From Onchocerca volvulus (taxonomy: Eukaryota; Nematoda; Chromadorea; Rhabditida; Onchocercidae), in NCBI GenBank assembly GCA_000499405.2, contig HG738140.1, forward strand, positions 372,001 through 436,000: 64,000 bases of DNA, written 5' to 3'. Under the pieces are notes generated by a model. The model searched no databases. It was given only the letters and a program-made list of their open reading frames with translations, and had not been told where the DNA came from. Below, in pieces: positions 34,901 to 48,700 of the stretch. The first letter of the stretch is position 1. The number at the start of each line of letters is the position of its first letter. A program made the position numbers and the translations under genes.

Positions 34901-37277
34901 ACTTGACTGGAATATTTCAATAAGAATTCAAAAAAACTCGACTTGTCATCTTTCTCTCCTGAATGTCATCCTTTCCAACGTTGACCTTGGTTTGGAGTTT
35001 TCATGCATAAAATAAGGCGAATCATTTGGCACACAAAGGTAATCATTATGATTCTCACAAAATCCAGTTTAATTCATCTCTCCTCTAATCATAAAGTAAA
35101 CAATAATATTGTCACCTCCATGTTTCTAATGTAATCGATGGCTGTCGATACCGACTTAATAGTTATTGAATGTTACTGATGAACTATTTAGTGGAGGACT
35201 GTAAAACTTTTCATAACATTAATATTTGATTACTGAAATGAAAGTTATTTGAATATGAATGGATGAATTATTGAAGAAATCAAATACTGAGGGAAATTTT
35301 TTTTTTTTTTTTTCGAATTTTGTCTGGAATAATATTAAGATCTAAACAATCAATAAGAAGAAAAACATTAAAATCAAGCAGCAAAGAGAGGAAGTAGTAA
35401 AAATGATGGACAAAGAGAGGAGCCATACGGATGGAATGGCAAGAATAAAATGATCTCTTGAAGATTGGAATTTTGAAAATGCCTCGAAATATCAAATAAT
35501 AACAATTCTTTTCATACAGAAGAAGGAAGCGCCGCACTTCAGCAACCGAATAAACTTTGAAGATGAATGAATTGTTGGGATAAATTTAATCGACGAGAGC
35601 TACCGCTTATCTTTCAAGTATCTTTGTCGTTCGTATGTGAGTATTTATCAGTGAAACAAGAAAGCCAAACGTGGAGAGCTTTCCGAATGAAGCAATGTGT
35701 GTATCTTTTCGAGTTGATCGGTAAAATAAGCGATATACTGGGAGGAGAATATGAATGCATAAAACTTTTTGTAGCAGTTTATCTATCCTCCGAATAAGCT
35801 TAGTGAGAGACTGAAAAAAAATTGAATAGGCTCTAAAATGAAATTCGAGACTAAACTGGCCTAAAAGAATTCATACACTTTTATGGCAATCTTTTAATTC
35901 TTTTTTTTGACATATTTCTGTTTTTTGTTTTTATAGATTGAGTTAGATTATTTTTTGTTTTTACTTTTTTCTTTTTACCACTTTTCGCCAGGAACTACAG
36001 AAAAAAGTTCTATAAATGAAAATATTTCGTTTATTTTCAAATTCCTTTTTAAATTTTTTACATCAAGAATGGAAGCTTGCCAGTGATAATGTTAAAGTCG
36101 GAATTATTCTGAATCACTGCCAAAAAATTACGTACTATTCTTTTAAAAAAATTTTTGATAGTATCAATGATTGTTCTAAATGAAATGACAATAACAACTT
36201 TCAAAATTATTCTTTGGGGAATCAGAATTCCAGAAAATAAATATTTATCTTTGGAATATCACTTTGCCCTTTTCGTCCTTTAAGCCTCTAAGTTTTATCA
36301 TAAATTGTGCTTCACATTTGGATTAATCAAATTAGGAATACGTCGTACTGGTGAAGATAGGAACAGATTCTCTCACAGATGCAATAATTCACAATAGAGC
36401 GATTATGAAAACAGTTTAGAAATACTGTTTGATGTATGCTGTGAAGAAATCTGCTGCCAATGAATGGTTTATAAATAAAATTGCTGAAAATGACAGGAAA
36501 AAATGAAGCGATCAATGAATGCATCATTATTCTATGAATTATTTGCGAAAATTCTTAAAAGTACTTTCATTTTGTTCTACCAAAAATTTCAGCTCGAATT
36601 AAATGGAAAATATTTGATGAATGAATATTTATTGAAATTGTTATGAAAAGAAAAATATCGATTGATGTTAATTTAATAAACCCTCTTTGTTTTCCCTTAG
36701 CTCCTCAAAGTAAGTAATTGTTTTGCACGGATATTCTACAAATAAAATAATTCAGTTATAGAAAATAACGAGAATTCCATTAATTTGTTTATCTTTTCAA
36801 CTTCTTTCAGAGTTTATTTGTTCTTTCTAATGCATACTAATGATTTTCACAATTGTTAGGTTGTATGAAAGAACTTGAAGATTTATAATGATGGATGCTG
36901 ATATATTTATTTTCCGGAAGGATTATGGAAGGGATTATTCTAACGCAACTTTCTCTCAGATCTATTTCTAATTCATAATAATTCTAAACTTTCCCGGGAA
37001 GAATGATTATGAGACAGGAAAGAGAATTAAAAATGTTTACCGAATTCGAAAATTTACCGCTCAAGATGCGTGTTTGAAGAAGCATGGCTGAATGTTGTTG
37101 ATCATTCCGATCATGCTGAGTGTCATGTCGTTGACGGAATTGTTTACCACGTCGTTTACTGCTATCAACAACACTGATAGTGCCTGATAAAGCTAGACTG
37201 GATGCATTGGTATAAATATTTCTACCACTCGGAATATCACTGTTGTTGTTGCTCTTATTATTGTTACTTTCATTCAT
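25979..37277 (-). CDS. AMP-activated protein kinase gamma subunit (four CBS domains)
   Basis: Seen (minus strand): exons 37277-37058, 30410-30307, 29842-29735, 29272-29212, 28981-28881, 28302-28103, 27788-27662, 27367-27287, 26721-26569 and 26215-25979 join in phase to about 463 residues. A Ser/Arg-rich N-terminal region of about 150 residues precedes four CBS motifs: 'GVGSVVVWSSRRESVIAVLT', 'NRVHRIVIYPDQAGDVLYLL', 'YRISSLPIIDGENRPIDVI' and 'CRCVFVINPKSGRLTGAISL'. Between CBS2 and CBS3, 'LHFASWLDWDIKKSKIGTW' marks the gamma-subunit linker. Family knowledge: gamma binds AMP/ADP/ATP and allows activation of the kinase. The ligand Asp residues are kept (TLTDF, CKTD, SLSD), as are 'VHR' and 'MKR' in CBS2. 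CBS1 has Gly where gamma-1 has its Arg ('NGVRAAP'), and CBS4 has Cys for the His of 'VHR'. C. elegans has several aakg paralogues; which one this is stays open. Intron 1 is 6.6 kb. Confidence 0.85.
26287..26340 (-). CDS. Possible alternative first exon of the AMPK gamma gene
   Basis: An 18-codon minus-strand stretch starting with ATG ('MSTTSEEGKEVVECFRIP') ends at a GT donor and joins in phase to the last AMPK gamma exon (26215-25979). The main path skips it, because the preceding exon joins the last exon directly in phase. Use of this exon would give a protein of about 96 residues with only the fourth CBS motif. No promoter evidence is visible. Confidence 0.35.
33214..33371 (-). CDS. Possible alternative 3'-terminal exon inside AMPK gamma intron 1
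   Basis: On the minus strand an acceptor (TTTTCCAG) is followed by a 51-residue frame ('EGRMQINFAPEPFFFSHEKP' onward, through 'ALPKEYRDFSDAANSSAPHQ') ending in TAA. Its phase matches the donor of AMPK gamma exon 1 (G + AA gives Glu). Composition is protein-like. It could end a short isoform lacking all CBS domains, or belong to a separate nested gene. Confidence 0.35.
34740..34855. repeat. TTCAT/CATT-type low-complexity tract
   Basis: About 115 bases made of imperfect TTCATTCATT and TTCCTTTCATT words, running without a fixed period. It lies inside AMPK gamma intron 1. Confidence 0.75.
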
Positions 37278-40200
37278 TCTTAAAATTAATCAAATTTCCT
37301 TGGTAGATCGTTCAACGCAATGCTTTCTCGTCTGCAAATTTAATAAACTTGTTATTTATTGCAGGAGAAAAAGAAAGATACGCCGAATAAGTTTTAAAAT
37401 TTTAAACATAATTTTACCCGCAAAATTGAAATATTTGAAAATAATGGGAAGAAAGTGAAATCGTCTTGTTCAGAGTTAAGTAATCGAGTTGAACCGTTGA
37501 CTTATACCATTTATTAACGACGAGGGGTTTGTTTCAATTTCCGATTGTAATAATAATGGTAGTTGCTTTTTGAAATAAAATTTGAACGAATGAAATTTTT
37601 GAAAGAGAGAGAAGCAAAAGCTGTTTTCGGACAATAATCGGTAGATTCTCGGGAATTAGTCGATAAGTCCATAACTTCATTCTTTTGAACAGACTTATAC
37701 GGTAAGGATTTGATTCGAAATCGGTAGCATATCGTCTGAATGTTTCTGATATAGCCAATGTTTGGCTTGTTAACGGAAATGTTGGTAAAATTGACGCATA
37801 TTTTTCGAACTGATGACTAGCAATGACATTTTAATATCGCTGTTTCCATCGTAGCAGCAATCACCAATGCCTCAGCGGTTTCATTATCTCTCAGACCTCT
37901 TCACTTCTGATAAAAGCTATTGATAAAAAGGTTATGAAATGTAGGCAACACAACACATTTGGATGCTTTTCTTTTATATGCAAATCATCAGTTATATCAT
38001 TCCGCTCGTCATTCGTTATTTCCCAAACATTTCCAGCCATAAATATTGCTCTACTCTTTCCATCTTTCCTTTCCAATTATTCGAAATATGTATATATGTA
38101 TTCGAGATGAAACAATAGATGAATGGCATGAAATTATCATTATCATGACAATAAATCATTGCCGTCATCATTGTAAAGTGTATGGAATCAAACAGCCAAT
38201 ATAATTCGAGATTCTTTGGAATTCTTGTTTTCTTTTCAAATTAATGCATAGCTAATAAATCCTGCACTAATTCTTGATTTTACATAATATCGAAAAAATT
38301 TGATAAAGAGCTACTTTTGTAGTCGATATTTTCTTCACTAATTCAGACTAACTTTCAGACCTAGCTGTTATAGTATAATTTACTGATGAGACACTAATTA
38401 CGAACTTCATAAATTGTCATGCAAACTGATCAAAAGTTCCAAGATGTAAGCGATCGGATGGAAGAGAAGAACTGGAAGAAGAGGAAAAAGCAAAAATGCG
38501 AGCTCTATCTAAATTGCTTTTGTTTTGGTTGACTTTCTGAAGATAATTCAAATTTAATTTATCGAACATTTCCTAAAGAGAAATATCGAGAAGCTCATCG
38601 CATGACAGAATATTATAGTCCAATGATATTCCAATAAAAATTTTCAATGGAAATTTTTTTTCGAATGAAAACTGTCGTAATAAATGCTCTTTTTTTTTTA
38701 TATTAGAAGAAATAGTTCATAGAAATAGGAAGGAAAAGATATTACAAAAATTGTTTGAATGCTTCTGTTCCTCACTAGCTAAATTACTGTAACAAATTCT
38801 TGGCAAATTCTAAATTTTTTTCTCAGAATTCTTTGAATCAAATATTTTTGAAGAATTGCATGAATCTGCTTTGAGATTAATCTTTTCTGCTGAAGTTTTC
38901 TACTTTCACAGATTTATGTCTGTGAAAGTGCTTTTCGAAAGATCACTTAACTGTCACCTCCGATATTCCACTTTATCTGATGCTAAGAAATAGAGTAGAA
39001 ATATATTATAGTTAATAAATAATAACAAAGGTAAAGAAATTTGTGAAAACTTTGAAGAAAATAAACTTGAAATCCGAGATAGCTGTACAAAGGTAAATTG
39101 AAGCTTATTAGAGTGGTAAAATATAAAATGGATAATATGCCAGTCATTTCTTGATTCAAAAAATGATTAATTGCGCGAAGAATTTCAGTTAATTGATTAA
39201 TTAAGCTTGGGAATAAGACAAGATAAATTGAAAATAAAAAAACTGATTAATTTTTTCTTAAGAAAGTTTTCAATTAAATTTTTAATTATGAGAAAAATAT
39301 TGACGGAAAGTTAGTAAACAAGATTTGCACTTTAAGTAAACAGTTGTGCTAGAAAAAGAAAAAAAATCAGAATCTGAGTATCAGTTTTATGTGTATTTAT
39401 TATTCTCAAAGCCTGAAGATTGAAGAAAGGATTTAATTGCTGTTGTTTGTTTGAAAATTTATTTTTCATCCTACAAAGCAATCGTTGCAATCTTCCATTC
39501 AGTCAATCGTCAGTTCTTATAGTACAATTACATTGATCTCATTAATCTCTATCTTTTGTCCTAACAATAGGAGCAGTTGGTTTGTTTGTGACTTTCAATA
39601 CAACTTAAGACAAAGAAAGTTGATTTATTCCTTTCATTTCATTCAAATATTTCAGATTTCGTACTTAATTCAGTATTTTTGCCATCCATAAAATATGCCA
39701 TAAAATATACACTGAAACAGGTTTTTCGATTAATACAAAAAAGAAATATCAGAGAAAAAAAAAAGGAGAGAAGTTCGATTACTAACACAGGCACAAATTG
39801 AGGACTACCAAATTGATGTAGATTTATTAGCATTTGTAGAAAAAAATTCAAGCGAAAAAGTTCAAGCGACCGGTTTCCTGTTTACATAAATGATCTCTTG
39901 AAGAGTTCGAATTGCATAATGCCGCTTAGCATTCTCTTTTTTGCCTTTTTATGCCTTCCTGCTTCAACTATATCTTTGCTTTATTAAATTGCTCAGCTCC
40001 GAGTCATTGCCTTTGTTAGGCTATTAATCTAATCAAGTCAAGCTTAATTCGTTCAAATTTAAAATAATCAGAACTTTCCTCCATATTTTGAAAAATAATT
40101 CGAAGCTTCTGTATTTCAACATGCGAAGAATTTTAAATTATAAAATCAATACAAGCAAGAAAATGGTATTTATTATGCATATAATTACATTTCGTCTTAA

Positions 40201-42748
40201 TCTATGATCAAAGCAAAATGCAATAATATAAATTTGATTTTGAAGTACAAACTTTCTATGCATTTATGTATATATACATATATACATATCAATTTGAAAT
40301 CAATACATATATACAATCATTTCATGCTACACAGGAATGAAAAATAACTAGGAGAGAAATTCTGAAACTTCTAAATATCCCCGAACATTTACTCTGGCAA
40401 ATTTCAAAATCTGACCTCTAAAAATATACAGCTGGCTTTTGCATTTATGAGACTTATCGTCTGGACGACTGCAGTAGAAAAAACTTGAAAATAAAAATTA
40501 GTTTGATGAATGATATCGTAAAAGCCATATGTTGAAAAATTCGTTCAAAAAAAAAAAATGATATTCTATGCTTGCATCACATATATGATATTCTAGGATG
40601 AGCAAATAAAATGTCAAAGAAAGAAATCGAAATTTCATTTTTTCATAAATGATTGGTCGATTGATTGCTGTGAACAGAAGTTGACATAATGCTGCTGTGC
40701 TAGTAGTTCGTAGGATGATGATGACAAATTTTTCGGTTAATAAATTAGCGATGGAAAAGGGAGGAAATAGAAGATTTGCGTCGATGTCGGATGATATTAT
40801 GCATGCCGCACTCAACTAACTCTTATGATCAATAATTTCAATTCCAAAAGATATCACAAACACCGACTGAATAATCCAAGCATAAGTTGTTGTTATAATT
40901 TTATCATTGTTATAAACTGAACAATTAAGCGCATAGAATGCAGAAAAAGAATAATAGCGCATAGCGAAAAAAGAAGTAATGTCAAATTATGAAATTTTTA
41001 ATGGAAGTAATTAAAAAAGAAAAAACTTAATTAAAATATACATAAAAATAAGCCAAAATTACAATTTGGATAAAAAGTAATTTTCGATTCTTCCCATCCC
41101 AAATTTCTATTCGTTAAAAAGAAGAAAAGGACAAAAGGCTTTATTTTTCTTGGCTAATTTTTAGAAACTGTAATAAAGCTTATCTTGCATGATGATTCAT
41201 TTGCACTTTTCATCTTCAAAATACTCATTTCACCCTTTTAATTATTGCTACTATACAATTTCATGTATGGCAACTTCTCATTGCTAAAAAAAAAATTTAA
41301 TCGTGAAGTTTTTTTATCAAATAAACACCGAATAATATTTTTAATTGAATAAATATTTTTGAATTAAAAATTAATTCTTTAATTGATATATTGAATCTCG
41401 TGTCACTGTACAGATTAGGAATAAAAAAGAAATTGAATTCGAAGTATATCGATTGATTATTAATAATGTTTTTTTTTTTACCAATTATTCGGGTTTCTAT
41501 GTGAAGCATTATACATAAATCTTTCTGCAATTTATAATAAAACATCCAGTTATTACTTTCTGCTATCATTTATGCCAAAATATCTTAGATAGCGAAGATT
41601 ATTTTATCATATATAATATCAATACTATCCTTGGAATTAATGATGAATTTGAAATGTGGCTAAATATCTAAAATCTTCAAATTTCTTATCATAGAACATT
41701 GAAAATATTTACAAAATACGGTAATGTGATAGTAAATTTCCTATAAAATCTTTAAGAAATTTCTTTGACGTAAAATAATTTCGAAATTCAATTTTTTTTT
41801 CCGTATTCGCCGCTAAAAACTTACGCACTTGTTTTAAAAATAAATCTTTATAACGTTACATATCGAAGTTGAGAAATAACTGTAATACAAATATTTCTCT
41901 GGCATCAAAATATTGAAATTCACTTTTTTGACCATTCTAAATAATCAGATGACATGTGTCGCGATACTTCCAAAAAACTGATCTGTTTTTTAGTAATTCC
42001 GGAAAAAATGTCTTTTAATTCAAAGCTTTCATAGTTTCCATTAATATATGTTTAATTTAAGATGCACCTGTGTGTAGTTCATCGGCAAACTGACTGACTC
42101 TTTTCTCAGGCAAATCATGCATCGTTAAATGGAAAATGAAGCTTAATTTGTTTACTTAATTTCAGCTTACTTCATCTACTGTTCGATCTTTGCAATGATT
42201 ATCATTTTTGCTGAATAATTGACCTGCATCGTGAGTTAAAAAATTTAATTTTAACATGAGATTTCTCAAATAGAGAAAAAGGTTTCCAATTCTAAGTTAT
42301 TCCCACGTTATTTCATTTCCTTCCTCTTCCTCTTTCCTATCAAACCAAACTGACAGCAATAATGAGTGAGGTGTTAAACTAAATGTTATTTCTTGAAACT
42401 TAAACAGTTAAAATCTTTATTTTCTTTATTACACAACAACTATTAAAAGCTCGTGTAAGTATTTCATAAAATTTAATTTGACAAAGTAAAACTCTCTTTA
42501 TTATTCCTGAGAAAATATTTACATAAAAGTGTGTACAATATATCACTAATACGTTTTGCAAAACGTGGCATGCGAAACAACAGCGTAGCATTCTAATACT
42601 GAGCCATAAACATTCTTTCATTAATGAATTTTCTTAGGCTCAACATTTCCTTCTCACTAATGAATTACCAAAACAAAATTAAAAAGAAAAGAGACCCTGA
42701 TCGATGAGAACAATGAATTAATATCACAATGCTGCTTCGAATCGGAAA
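37278..42748. other. Gene-poor 5.5-kb interval between SHPRH 3' end and AMPK gamma 5' end
   Basis: Both flanking genes are on the minus strand, so this holds the SHPRH 3' flank and the AMPK gamma promoter. Besides the candidate exon at 37701-37816 nothing coding is convincing. The 105-codon minus frame at 40498-40815 is low-complexity. A TATA/CATA alternating stretch lies at about 40266-40291. Confidence 0.45.
37701..37816 (-). CDS. Possible upstream alternative exon of the AMPK gamma gene
   Basis: Minus-strand segment with an acceptor-like GCTAG at its 5' border and a GTATAAG donor at its 3' border. The frame includes 'HQFEKYASILPTFPLTSQ' and 'SETFRRYATDFESNPY'. It ends in the phase that joins AMPK gamma exon 2 (30410), as does exon 1 (37058), so it could be an alternative 5' exon. 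No start codon was found in it. Confidence 0.3.
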
Positions 42749-45700
42749 TTATTCATCACACATTACTTCTTCATTATTACCCATTAAACCTGCAACTTGA
42801 AATCAGAATTATGAATTTGATTACGACAACTTTCTATCCTGCATCTAGGTAAAAAAATCATTAATAAATAGCTTTGAAGCTTATTTAGGATAAAAATCTA
42901 ATTTCCTCACTACTCTGCAAGACATAAGCTGTTTTCATAGAGACACAATATGAGGAACAACAACCACTGTAACCAGGAATCAGTAACAAAAGCATATTAA
43001 CGGTAATAAGATGATTAGCAAATGCAAAAAAAATTTAACAAACCAAGAAGATGCACAATACTCTGTACAGTCCAGTCTTTATCCTGATCTTGAGAATACT
43101 TGTAATAGATCTGTTCCTCGATGGAACCGTAAACTACAAAGTGATGCACGATCATTTGTTTCTTTTGACCAATCCGATCAATCCGACCTATCGCCTTAAA
43201 TAATCATTATAAATGTGTAGTGCATAAAATGAAACATATCAATATTAGGAAATATACATTAAAAAGTAACCGACTGAATGACGAAGAATCAAAATCATGG
43301 ATTTTGCAACAAAATTATTATATTCCCACTTTTTTTTATATTTCGAATTTTGAAACAATATCCAATGTCTTACTTGAGCAATTTGAGAAATATCCATTTG
43401 TGGCTCCACAAATATTATATGATTGGCAACGGTAAGATTCAAACCACGTGCACCCAAATTCATTGGTATGACAAGCAGCTGTAGAATGAATTCCTCAGAT
43501 TGATTAAAAAAACGTAACAGAGATTAAATAATTAAAAGACTGAGAAACTCATTAAGCGACTTCTAAAATTCCAGCTAGGAAAGCAACAAATACAAATTTC
43601 ACGAAATAATCATATGTACAAGAAAGAAGCCGAATAACTGGTTTTTAGAATTTCACTATATATAATTTCTGCTAATTTATTTCCAATAAAACATCAGAAA
43701 GAATTCGCAAAAACTAAAGAAAAGAACACAGAGTAAATAGCTTGCTTCAATTTCAGGTTTCAGTCGAAAATCAGCAAGAATTTTCTGCCGATTTGTTCCC
43801 AAGAAGTTCAGAAAATTGATCTTATTTTCGGATAATACCCCACAAAGTGGATTAATTAGCATTGAAAGAGATGTAAACAGCAAAGTTTTTGATGTTGGAT
43901 CACGCAGCCGAATTGATTTGATACGTCGTAATATGGCATCAATCTAAAGTTTTGAATCGTTATTGTTAGCAGGGTTTTGAATCTGAACAATATGAAAAAC
44001 TAAATATTATCGTAGATAAATATATATTAGAGGAAAGTATAAATAAATTCACTGTAAACTTTATGTATTTGCTGTTTAAGCATATGCATAAGACAGCATA
44101 ATAAACAGAATCCATTTCATAAACAATCCCGACTTATTATTAAGCTTGGAAGAAAGAAAATTAAAGTTCGACCTTAATAGAAACATTCCTTTTCAATTGT
44201 ATATTTGGTACATCCAGCAAATGAGTATTTTTTTCTGATGCCTTACTTTGTACATATGAAATCTGACTTATATATGTCGTACTTCGACATACAACACATA
44301 CAAGTAATCCATCATTTCTGAGATCTGTTCCATTTCTGAAATGTAGAGCATGCTGAACTGTTATATCATATTATCATTAATGAGCACATATTATGCATTG
44401 TAGAATTCATTATTTTGCGTAAGTATCTTATGTATTCATTAAAACTTTTTCAAGATACTTATGCAAAATAAATAAAAGAAATGCTACCTTTCTTTTTATA
44501 ACAATGAAAACATTTTGTATAGGTAAAATTCACATTATTTAATACAGCACCAAAAAATCGAATCTTCTCGCAGTAGTGAATAGATTTTTATAAAAATTAT
44601 TGAATTAATGAGGAAAAAATAAAAAAAATGCAAATCATTTGTAAATAAATTAAATCATTGAAGAAAAAATAAAGAAATTCTGAATGAATTTAAATTGAAA
44701 TTGTGGAAACTAAATTACCGTCCAGTAAGCCGATTAAAACATATTACGCAAAGACAGTGGGCACAAGGATAGACAATCCACGCATCTCTTAAGACTGTTA
44801 AACATATTGGACAATCATATGTTTGTTGAGAACGCAAATTGGACAAATAACGCAATTTCGCTAAACAACGAGATTGCTTCAATTTCTCCAATTCTAGTGC
44901 ATTTAAATCGGTGTTACGCTGAAAATTATGCTTTTATATGGAAGAAATAAAGAGAGGAGAAAAATGAGGAAAAATTGTGAAATTTACATAGTTACTAAAA
45001 AAATTATACTACTGCGAAAATTCAAAATTACAATACTGTCATCGATAAGAAATGGAAAATTTCGCAAGTTTCCAAAAAACCTTATCATTTTCTGTTCCTC
45101 GAATAATTAAATTAATGGGTAAACGAAAGCCGTATTTCGCTATTTCATCCTCTGTTGCATATTGCAAGCGAAGCTTACATTGGCGGACTTCATCACTGAA
45201 GAAGGCATAAATTTAAGAAAAAATAAGGATTCAAGGACGAATAAGTAAAAATGCTCTCACTAATTCATAGATCTCATTTTAAGCTTAAAATTCTGCAATC
45301 TAACTTCAAATTCTAATTGAAATAATCATAACAGGGACATTTATTTTGTTAATTTTTCATCATTTTTGCTCTTTTTGTTTCTTTAACCTTCTCTGTCTGT
45401 CTGCTAGGGAATAAAAATAATCCCCATGACTGATGGCTGAATTACGAATTTAAAGAGCAAGGCCTTTTTTTTTCTTTTTTTTTTTTTTAAATTACAGTTT
45501 CGAACATTTATGGATCAGATTCTGTAAGAATGAATAAGAATAAGAATAAATTTCTACCAAATTTATGTTCATATCATCCATCAAGTTATTGTCTGATTTC
45601 ATTTCTGCACAATTGCAATTTCAGTTGTGTTAAAATAAAATCAGGCAATAAATTGATAGATGGTAAACTTTTTATTTCAGTGATAACAATTAGATACAAA

Positions 45701-48700
45701 TCTATTTACTTTCACAGATAATTCAACTATATGATTTTTGTTGATTAACAAATTTTATCGTTTTAATTTTTTGAAGCCTTAATTTATCGCTGAGTTTCCT
45801 TGTACCACCTGTTCCACTACTTTTTTGCATTACAGCAAAAAATTTACTATTGTTGTAAACTTTCTTACATTGTTTGATTTGATTCTTATTTTTTTTTTCA
45901 AATAAAACAAAAACGAAAATGGAAAACTTTTTAATGAATTTGTCATGCTTAGAAAGCACTGCTTACCTGACTCTTAATTATTTTGAACTTAGTTCTGTAC
46001 CTAGTAAACTCTTCATAAGGATTTTGACGGGTCGTGTCCTCCGTTTTATATCCAAAATCGACAAGTGACCGCATTCAGAATATATTCAAAATATCATCAG
46101 TGCACTGTCTAGCAGCTCTCGTGATACCGGAATGAATCTAGTTTTTTCTACATTTTTATATTTAGTCTGTTTTTTCTTCTGTTTTTTAATGAGCCAACGC
46201 ATCTTTAAAGCTTAAGGATTTAAAACTGAAATCCAAAAAAGTGTCAGAACATTTTGGCAGCGTATTCATTGGCCGAAGCATAGAGTCGTTTTGAAAGAGC
46301 CAACAAAGATTTCAATTCCTCCAATTGTGCGACTGTTTCCTTGCCCAGTCCAACCAGATCACATTGCATACCTTTCTGCATTCGGATAAGAGTTCCCAGG
46401 AAAGTTCGAATGATTATTTCGAGGCTTGAAATTTTTTGTTCTCCAGCTGTACCTGCTTCATCAACATCCTGATTCTTGCTGCAATGTTAATTTTTTCAGC
46501 TATTTTTATTTTGAAAAGTTTTTTCCAATGACTCAAATCACAAATTTCTTTCAAAGTTCCAATAGAGAAGCCTATTTCAAACACCATCCATTATTATGAG
46601 CTTTGAAACTAATTCAGAATTTCTACTCTTCAATTCCAAAAACTCGAACTTTACACCCCATCTTTGAAAATGACAAAAACCAAGTGCTTCAAGCCTGTCT
46701 AGTACTTCAAGCTCAAGAAATTTACTATTCAGAATATTATTCGGAATAATTTTTTTAAAAAAAAAAAAAAAGAATATTTTAATCATAGGAGAATGAAATA
46801 TTTCAAAGTAGATTCGTAGAAAAAAATTGAGCTTACGAAGTTTTTGAACCTCTAATAAACAGCAAAGATTCCAACTGACTGATTTGTTTATTCCAAATGC
46901 AGAGTGAACAACTGAAAATAAAAATAATGAAATAAACTTCACCATATAAATGAAATTTTACATTTCATCTGTTCCTGATTCTGTGACTAACTATAAAATT
47001 AATATTTCAAAATCATACATTGGATAAGGGAAGCGCACTTAAAATAGTGCCAATTCAGAATTTGTGAAGACAACAGTATATCTTAATACAAAATTATTCC
47101 AGATTTTTCTGCAATATCATCCAACCTTATTTCATTAATGATAAAAAAATGCCTTAAAATTTAAAATGTCTTCCTACATTCAAAAACGAAAAGAATTTCT
47201 AAAATGAGTGAAAAAATAAAACTGCATCTTTTCTCTTTTCTTTTTCTTTTCTTTTTTTTTTTTTTTTTTTTTACAAAACCGATCAAATCTCAAACATCAA
47301 CATTGATATAATTTATACCTAATGAGAGCAACTCATCGATAAAACGCTGAACTAACAGACAGAAACATTTACTTCTTTGATAATTTGTCATTCAATGAAA
47401 AATGACATGCAATAATAGCTTCCAAGATGACATTCCATTTCTTCTCCGTAATATTATTCTTAGCTATTTTTTTCATCTCCGAGAATACTTCCTGAGCACA
47501 GTCGATCAGCTCATCCCATCGTCTTACCACGTACAAATTTAAGCCTAATAAATTTGATGCCCTGCAAAGTACAAATTCCACGATCAAATGTAATAATCAA
47601 ATTTCAAAATTTTTTGAAAATACAGATATTGAAAGCAAAGAAAATCTAGCAGGACTAAAAATTTTTCAAGTCGAAAGAAAATGAACCGTACGGGACATTT
47701 GGCATGCCGTTATTCTCTAGTGCCGTTCGAATAGCATCAATGAAAAGATGTTGTTGTCCAACATTGTTTATTAAACTGATCGCTTTACATAACCACCCAA
47801 TACTTGATTTTATCTCAAATCATTAATTACACAAATCAATAAAACGGTAATATCAAAGATTGTAGATGAAACAGTAACTTGAAAACAAATGACTAATACC
47901 TCAAAATTCAACCAGACGTTGCGATTTACTTTTTGGAACCTTATCGATTAAATTGCTCATTCGAAACTTGAAATTAATAAAATTTTGTTTAGAATCAAAA
48001 AGAAAAATAAAAAAAGGAGATCATCATATTAAAAGAATCCTCCATGATCTATTAGATATTTCGGAATGAAGTTCTGAAATCCTACAGTTTGCTTTTGAAA
48101 CCTTATTTAGGATTCCCTTATTTTTGGATTCCCTTATTTTTTAGGATTTCCTTATTTTTGACAAAAAGTCTAAAGATTCTATATATTTTTCATATAATTT
48201 TCTTCCAAAATATCCATGACCTATAATATTAAGTTATTAGATACCGAAAACATTTTTTATTAACTTGAAAAAAATTACCTCCGATAAAATAGATAGGTAT
48301 TTTACGGAAGATTCGTTAACGGCAACATATGATTGTGTTAGATTTGATACTGTTTGTTCGGTATAACTCGTGAAAGCCAAATTTAACTATAAATATGAAA
48401 CTAAAGGAATATTCATTAAATATTCCTTTCATTGCTTTCAGTCCCCACTATGAAATCCATCAAATATATTAAATTTGAAACATCAACAAACCTGAACTTC
48501 GGCTTCTTTCTGATTAATACCCCGTACCTCAACACCATCTCTTTGTAAATCCAAAATGGCAGAAAATATATGAATTTGTTGTAACTTGTCCGATCTCAAC
48601 TGCCTGTAAAATCCATCATTATAATATGAGGAGAGATTAACAGATAATAAAGATCTAGTAGTGTTGAAATAGAATAACCTATAAGCGCATCTTGATCCTT

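Larger units (their letters stand above)
30411..37057 (-). other. 6.6-kb first intron of the AMPK gamma gene
   Basis: AT-rich DNA with many A and T tracts. It holds a GGA run at about 33070-33086, a TTCAT-type low-complexity tract at about 34740-34855 and the candidate alternative terminal exon at 33214-33371. No other exon, RNA gene or mobile element was recognised. Confidence 0.5.

Noticed and set aside
37891..38076. 61-codon minus-strand frame upstream of AMPK gamma
   Set aside because: No acceptor or donor in a usable phase; composition not convincing.
40498..40815. 105-codon minus-strand frame
   Set aside because: Phe/Ile/Leu-rich translation of AT-rich DNA, no splice context and no domain.
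46075..46077. Selenocysteine reading of the TGA in the SHPRH exon-like segment
   Set aside because: The aligned position is not a Cys, no SECIS-like context is apparent, and the gene is in frame without the segment.
46577..46945. 122-codon minus-strand frame in the SHPRH gene
   Set aside because: Only 46911-46837 is exon, and in another frame. The rest is intron read across a poly-T tract.
47900..47966. Apparent one-base frameshift in an A5 run of an SHPRH exon
   Set aside because: Ending the exon at a weak GTTGAA donor (47912) gives 18 codons and keeps all phases, so no frameshift is required. A homopolymer error remains possible but is not needed.
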